Shown here: piece by piece, positions 59,301-64,000 of the stretch
Layout: the number at the start of each line of letters is the position of its first letter
Numbering within the stretch: position 1 is the first letter of the stretch
NCBI GenBank assembly: GCA_964019055.1
Contig: OZ025208.1
Coordinates: forward strand, 12,625,597-12,689,596
Source of the DNA: Anthopleura xanthogrammica
Lineage: Eukaryota; Cnidaria; Anthozoa; Actiniaria; Actiniidae
Length of the DNA stretch: 64,000 nt
Reading direction: 5' to 3'
Made by a program: the position numbers and the translations under genes
The notes under the pieces: generated by a model
What the model saw: the letters and a program-made list of their open reading frames with translations, nothing else
Database searches by the model: none
Told to the model about the DNA's origin: nothing

Positions 59301-62300
59301 GAATACATATTCTAGAACTTTACAATAATCATGTTCTTTTCTCACTGTGAATGCAATAGAACTCTTTATCTCGGGTGTAATGTTAATTATTAGTGGTTCA
59401 CATGAGCAACACAAATGCAAACACAAACAAGTGAATCGCAAGCAATGTTTACAATATTATATATTTATGCAAATACAAGCAAATTGAGGTACCGGTATGC
59501 ATGCAAAGCAGCTGTTGTTTACATTACAAACATTTTTTGTCTTAATTGGCAATTTTTGCATTTGCGCAAGCACATGCAAGCACAATGTCATGTTCACATG
59601 TCAAAAACACAAATACAGATGCAAATATACAAAAGTGAAGAAGTTTCCATTGCATTGGATTACTGTAGTTCACATATGATGAGGGCATGTGTGGTGTTTT
59701 GCGGCATGCACTCTGCTGTCCGTGGTGGACTTAGCATAATTTCATGCAGTCTTCAAAATTTTGCTTTTGCTGTTTTCTGTATATATCTTAATATTTCATA
59801 TTGATTATTATTATATTATTTCATGAACCAGGCTTATTTTCAGACCACATTCATTCCCTAGAGTATCATTTGTTTAGTGGTTGCACATGAGGAGACACAT
59901 AGACACAACTCAAACGAAAAAAATTATTATCAAGAGAATAATATGCATGTGGCATAAAATGGGAAAATATTACACCCAAGCTAAGGTAAAGAGGTCTATT
60001 GTTAATATGATTTGATATTTTAACTTGAATTTTTTAATTTTCCTACCTGGTTTATGTCTCATACAGCACAAAATAGACTTTGCAATGACATTAAAGTCCA
60101 CTTGTCCTTGCCGCAACCCTCTATTAACTGCGGCAACAACTTTAGAAGGTGTGACATTTAGTTCTTCAGTCTCTTTTATTCCATCATAACCACAGGATGC
60201 CAGTAAGTGAGGACAATATCTGGTTTCAAAGTAGAACACACCACAATTGGCTTGGTCCTCGCAGAATTCATATGCAATTCTTTCAATAGCAGTTTCATCT
60301 CCCCTGCAAAATTATGATTTTTTTATGTGTTTACATGTTTTAAGAGGGTAGCATTTAATAGCCAGTGGCTATCAAACCTGTGGCCCTTGTTCCATGATCA
60401 AAATAAAAAATATAAAACAATTGACCATCTTAGATAAGTACTGAGTTCTGATCTAAATGTTTGGTACTGTATGATCACAGAACATGAGAGAAACTGTAGG
60501 AAACCACAAACTTTAAGGCCGTGTCACACGCTATGATTTCTCGTGCAGCTTGTCTCGCGAAAAAAAATTATTGCAGGTTGCACAAGCGTTTTTCACATTT
60601 GACATCCCCTCACATGACTTAAATTTTTCACTTTTTTGCTGCACAAAAAGTAGAACTGACTTCTACTTTCTGCAACAATTTTTATTAAAATTTACGTGTG
60701 ACATGGTCATGCAACTTGTGATTAGAGTGCACACATGAGCCAATCATTCAGTCACCATGAATTCAAATTACGCTTTCAACTTGCAACACTTTTTTGCGAG
60801 ACAAATTGCAACTGAAATTGTGCATTTAACATGGCCTCATACAACCTACAACAAAAATAAGGTGCAATGCAAAAGGGTTTTCATTTATTTCCTTGATAAT
60901 CTACCCTCCCCTCCCTAAGTAATAATCAAACCCTGAAAAATAAACTATATCTTCTGAATGAAACAAGTTTGTTTGGAATTGCCATGAGGTAGTGAGGGGT
61001 ATTTGATGGGGTATTCAAGGTCTAAAGTTTGAGATACTGTATATTAAAAAGTGCTATATCTACAATTCATTAATACTTACTTAATAGTTGGGATGAATAT
61101 TGGAAAACACTCCAAAAACTTTTCTAAGGTTGGTTTAGATCTTTTGGTTAAACGAACACTGACAAACTTTTTGAGTTTTTCAGGGGTATAGGCTGGTAAT
61201 TCTATTCCCTTTTGTCTGCAAAAAAAAATTATTTTCATAAATGTAACATTGATTATTATGGAGTGAGAAAACCTGAGAAAAAGTGATAAAGCTCTCTTCT
61301 TGCAAGATAAAAAAATATAAATTCTAATGAATTTTATGGGTTATTCACAGGAAAAAATATTGATTTTCCAATAGGTTAAACTGGGATTTTCTTGGGATTT
61401 TTTCCCAATATTGTTTTATGTAGCACTTTTCCAATATTGGGAAAATCCAAAGGAAACCCAAAGATAACCCAAAGATAACCCAAAGATAACCCAAAGATAT
61501 CCCACAGAAAAAAATATTGAATTTTCAGTTTGGGGAAAAATGGGGAATTATTGGGATATCTTTGGGTTATCTTTGGATTTCCTTTGGAATTTCCTAATAT
61601 TGGAAAAGTGCTACATAAAACAATATTGGGAAAAAATCCCAAAAAAATCCCAGTTTAACCTAATTGGAAATTCAATATTTTTTCCTGTGATTCTGAAAAC
61701 AGGATTCAAACATCATAAGAATTTTTAGATTCTCAAATTTTTCAACACAAAATAACATGTGCCATTCATAGTTCTAAATTACCAACCCACTCCTCCTCTC
61801 CCATCTCTCTCATCGCCTCCTCTCTCATCATAAAGTTAAAAAATTCAGAAATCTGAAGATACAAAATACAAAATAAGATCTGCTTAGAAAGCAATTTCAT
61901 TAGTGGTATGTGCCTTTATTAAATTATGATAAGAATTGTAGCTAGCTGCCTTCTCATGTCTGTTAAATATTACAAAGTAGGGTCTAGATTCTTTTGTTGC
62001 TAGATTGAAAACCAACTCATAAGAAAATATAAATATGAAAATTAAAAGCAGAATGCTGTTATTAAAATAAGCTAGCATTAAAGAATATAAAGAATATGTC
62101 CGTGCAAGAGAAGATTGATGCTTGGATATCAAATATCACTGGAGTAAATGAGTCTGAGCAAGTTCCTTTCCAGAGGGGACTCCCTTAACATTATTACAGG
62201 ATGCCAAAGGAAATCCCCGTGAAATCTAACCCTTACCGACACCCACCCTTACCCATCATCACTCCACGTCTGTCACTCTAGGGCGGTGCTTAAGCTTTAA

Positions 62301-62717
62301 ATATGACAAATAAATGAAGGATATTCTATTCTTGTTACAACACAAACTGGAAAACGAAAGTGAAAGAGGAAGCGAAATGTACCTATAGCTAAGAGCTTAT
62401 CATGGTGAATTTTGTATAGGTAAATCGCGTACAGAATTTATCACAGAATGTTATAATAATAGCCCTTCCAACGTGTCCGTAGATCAATTATCCAAAATAC
62501 AAACAAACAATCTACAAACCTTGCAAGATCAATGATCGTTGATAACCGTAAAGCACCGTCTAGATGAACATGAAGCTCGACCTTCAAAAGAGAGCGAAAA
62601 TTGTTACATTTCACGAACAGACATAGCTAATAAACAGTGCGATTTCAGGAACACTTCCTCTACGAACTGATCTGTTCAGCTTACTTTAGATTTGCGTAGT
62701 TTAATGGGGGGGACCAT
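56320..62717 (-). CDS. ADA: Adenosine deaminase (complete, 10 exons)
   Basis: Exons in transcript order: 62717-62685, 62581-62520, 61215-61081, 60303-60047, 58712-58585, 57972-57901, 57692-57591, 57242-57175, 56774-56645, 56439-56320. They give 368 aa (human ADA 363). The enzyme hydrolyses adenosine and deoxyadenosine to inosine forms with a catalytic zinc. Seen: the HxH zinc ligands in VELHVHLDG (His15, His17), HAGE at 217-220 with the catalytic Glu, GHGYH at 240-244, and SDDP with Asp299 and Asp300, the last zinc ligand and partner. ILCCMRHKP and IDLAGDE also match the family closely. The ATG at 62717 is the first coding exon, as in vertebrate ADA, where exon 1 also ends just before VELHVHLDG. 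Splice phases join cleanly throughout. It is the intact partner of the broken copy at 47469-51199. Confidence 0.93.
56525..56645. repeat. SINE-tail foldback in ADA intron 9
   Basis: Two head-to-head copies of the SINE tail motif (agcataatttggaggacaaa and gccctccaacttgagctgca) form a hairpin ending in gctgcaagggtct. A similar foldback is at 59115-59250. Confidence 0.55.
56846..56994. mobile_element. 149 bp hairpin element in ADA intron 8
   Basis: tagcccactttcgatattct at the left is mirrored by agaatatcgaaagagggcta at the right. Pairing continues through the caattcaagacgagg / cctcgtcttgaattg arms, giving a ~65 bp stem. The corresponding intron of the truncated ADA copy lacks it. Confidence 0.7.
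57755..57830. repeat. (GGAA)n microsatellite
   Basis: Degenerate ggaaggaagg repeats in ADA intron 6. Confidence 0.8.
58713..60046. other. ADA intron 4
   Basis: It contains a SINE-tail foldback (59115-59250) and a CA/GCAA-rich stretch (~59395-59640: repeated acacaaatgcaaacac-like words). No exon is seen. Confidence 0.5.
59115..59250. repeat. SINE-tail foldback in ADA intron 4
   Basis: gcagctcaatttggaggaca and tgtcctccaaatggaactgc (reverse-complementary) flank caattctcaggag and a T run. It is the same organisation as 56525-56645. Confidence 0.6.
60513..60840. mobile_element. MITE family B, copy 2
   Basis: The left end ttaaggccgtgtcacacg… and cagcttgtctcgcg are matched in inverted form by ttttttgcgagacaaattgc and the right end catttaacatggcctca. 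It lies in ADA intron 3. Confidence 0.65.
61345..61690. mobile_element. 346 bp near-perfect palindrome (MITE)
   Basis: The ends tcacaggaaaaaatattga and tcaatattttttcctgtga are exact inverse complements save for slight length differences. Arms of >120 bp continue through gttaaactgggattttcttg and caatattgttttatgtagca. The centre has four tandem aacccaaagat units. It lies in ADA intron 2; the overlapping 88-codon frame is not a gene. Confidence 0.8.
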
Positions 62718-63279
62718 TTTGGCGTCGACTACATATGAATGCTGTCGAATGTGGTCCCAAATGACTCGCAAGAGGATTCTCATCGACAAAGCGAAAGTAA
62801 AACACAGACCAAATCATCCAATCAGAATAAAGGTCATATAAAAATGACGTGTCTGGACTGGTTTCCCGGAATCTGGTTCCGCAAAAGTCCACGAGATGTT
62901 TAGGGGGCTAATTAATTTATGCATAAGTTATTTATCTTGAGAAGTTAGTACAAATAAACAAAAGAACAATAGGTGGTGTTGCCTATCACTGTTAGTATTG
63001 GGGGAGGGGAGGGGAAGTGGACTTTTTGGAGTCATGGAATAAATAAATATTATCAATCTGTAAAAAAAAACTACTAAGAAGAATTGCTAAGTTGATACTT
63101 CAAATTTTATATTTTTCTTCTGGTTCTTTTTAGTATTTTATTTAATTAGTTAATTTTATCATCCATAGACTCATCCATTTATTTATTTATTTGTGTAATA
63201 TTTTCGATACCAGCTTTCCTCACTTGACATAGATCACAGGAAGCCCAACTTTCCATTATTTCGATCCTTCAAAATCAAA
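62718..63279. promoter_or_regulatory. Shared ADA / MPV17-like divergent promoter region
   Basis: The two start codons are 562 bp apart and point away from each other. A CCAAT box (ccaatcag, 62818-62825) lies ~100 bp upstream of the ADA start. Only the ~75 bp nearest the ADA ATG is duplicated at 47395-47468, so the broken ADA copy lacks most of this region. Confidence 0.45.
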
Positions 63280-63355
63280 ATGGCGGTGAGAGCATGGAGG
63301 TTATATCAGAGATTACTCATCTCAGATCCTTGGAAAACACAAACTTTGAGCGTAG
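63280..63355 (+). CDS. MPV17: MPV17-like protein, first coding exon (3' partial)
   Basis: ATG at 63280 (context aaaATGg) encodes MAVRAWRLYQRLLISDPWKT followed by QTLSV and a split Gly codon, then GTAAAT. The start of vertebrate MPV17 (M-A-L-W-R-A-Y-Q-R-A-L… P-W-K-V-Q-V-L-T-A-G) has the same spacing of W, YQR, P-W-K and Q-x-L. MPV17/PMP22 proteins are small four-helix proteins of the inner mitochondrial membrane, tied to mitochondrial DNA maintenance. Later exons are not found before the window ends, so the call rests on 25 residues. Confidence 0.6.
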
Positions 63356-64000
63356 GTAAATTGATAAACCTTTCGTAAGTTACTAAAGTTTAGTTGGGAA
63401 TATTTAGCATAATTCCCTATTTATTACCCTTGGTTTCTGTCAACTATATTTGCTAACTTTGCATATGGACAAATATATATGGACTCAAATGACTGACAAG
63501 AACATTTTTTAAGCGTTATTGAAGCCAAGGACCGAGCACCATGAAAAGTGTGTGGCTGGAGTATATTGGAAAATAGACTGACCATTATGCTGAGAAGTTT
63601 AGTGGTTGTCAGCAAAAAGGTGTTGGGAGGGGAGGGGGAGGGGAGGGCAGCCACAGTTCCTGTGAGCTAAATTTTGCCTTGAACTTGTACATTTAATCCT
63701 GAAAAATTCTCTTAAATGCATGAATTTTCATTACCAATATATTTTGTATGTATTTGTACTGGTGTAACAAAATTTCTATAACTGAATGTAAATTTCACCA
63801 TGTAAATTTCAGGTGGTCAGTTTTTAGTCATAAAAAGTGGTTACTATGACTTGAAGGGCCCTCATCAACATAAATAACTAAATAATAAAGTTATTATTAT
63901 TTTATAAAGCTTGTTTCCTGGTGTTCAAAGCACAAAGCTCAAAGCGTATGAAATGTTTACAACATGAGGACTGTGTTGTACCATGGATGATAAAAGGACC
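63356..64000. other. Intron of the MPV17-like gene
   Basis: The intron continues past the window. Around 63875-63900 the text aaataataaagttattatt resembles a short retroelement 3' end. Nothing else is recognised. Confidence 0.4.

Noticed and set aside
61376..61642. 88-codon minus-strand frame
   Set aside because: Lies entirely inside the 346 bp palindrome and reflects its repeated aacccaaagat units.
63814..63880. Second exon of the MPV17-like gene after the tttcag at ~63812
   Set aside because: The phase fits, but the peptide (GQFLVIKSGYYDL…) does not resemble MPV17 and soon meets a stop.

Overview
The window is animal (metazoan) nuclear DNA: AT-rich, with spliced genes whose GT-AG introns can be followed exon by exon, and with many short inverted-repeat transposons, a tRNA-derived SINE and decayed CR1/L2-like LINE pieces. 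Doublecortin, adenosine deaminase and MPV17 genes plus a local burst of near-identical class A GPCRs fit an early-branching marine invertebrate; an anthozoan cnidarian is my best guess. This is an inference, not read from a diagnostic gene.

Layout. (1) 423-20301, plus strand: the 3' part of a tandem calponin-homology / coiled-coil gene, 11 exons seen, 5' end outside the window. Its intron 4931-11315 carries a ~6.1 kb fold-back-like element (5035-11146) with ~115 bp inverted ends, a 164 bp tandem repeat and a 75 bp minisatellite. (2) 24156-30258, plus strand: a complete 12-exon DCDC2-like gene with two doublecortin domains and an acidic tail. A CRE palindrome lies upstream and RFX X-box-like sites lie in intron 3. 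(3) 33428-45987: four closely related class A GPCR genes, one tandem pair on the minus strand and one on the plus strand, arranged divergently, with a fifth broken copy at 52525-53035. The plus pair lies in a ~4.1 kb direct tandem duplication. (4) 47469-62717: an inverted duplication of an adenosine deaminase gene. The minus-strand copy (56320-62717) is complete in 10 exons (368 aa). The plus-strand copy (47469-51199) has lost exons 4-7, is out of frame across the gap, and its introns are filled with transposon insertions. (5) 63280-63355, plus strand: first coding exon of an MPV17-like gene, head-to-head with the intact ADA gene across 562 bp.

The genes do not form one pathway. Two (CH/coiled-coil and DCDC2-like) are cytoskeletal, actin and microtubule respectively. 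ADA handles purine nucleosides, MPV17 is an inner mitochondrial membrane protein, and the GPCRs are orphan receptors. The most interesting material is structural: the comparison of the two ADA arms and of the GPCR copies gives empty sites and expansion states for several unnamed mobile elements and satellites, and shows a receptor family diverging at functional residues (TM6 Pro to Ser) and at a splice donor.
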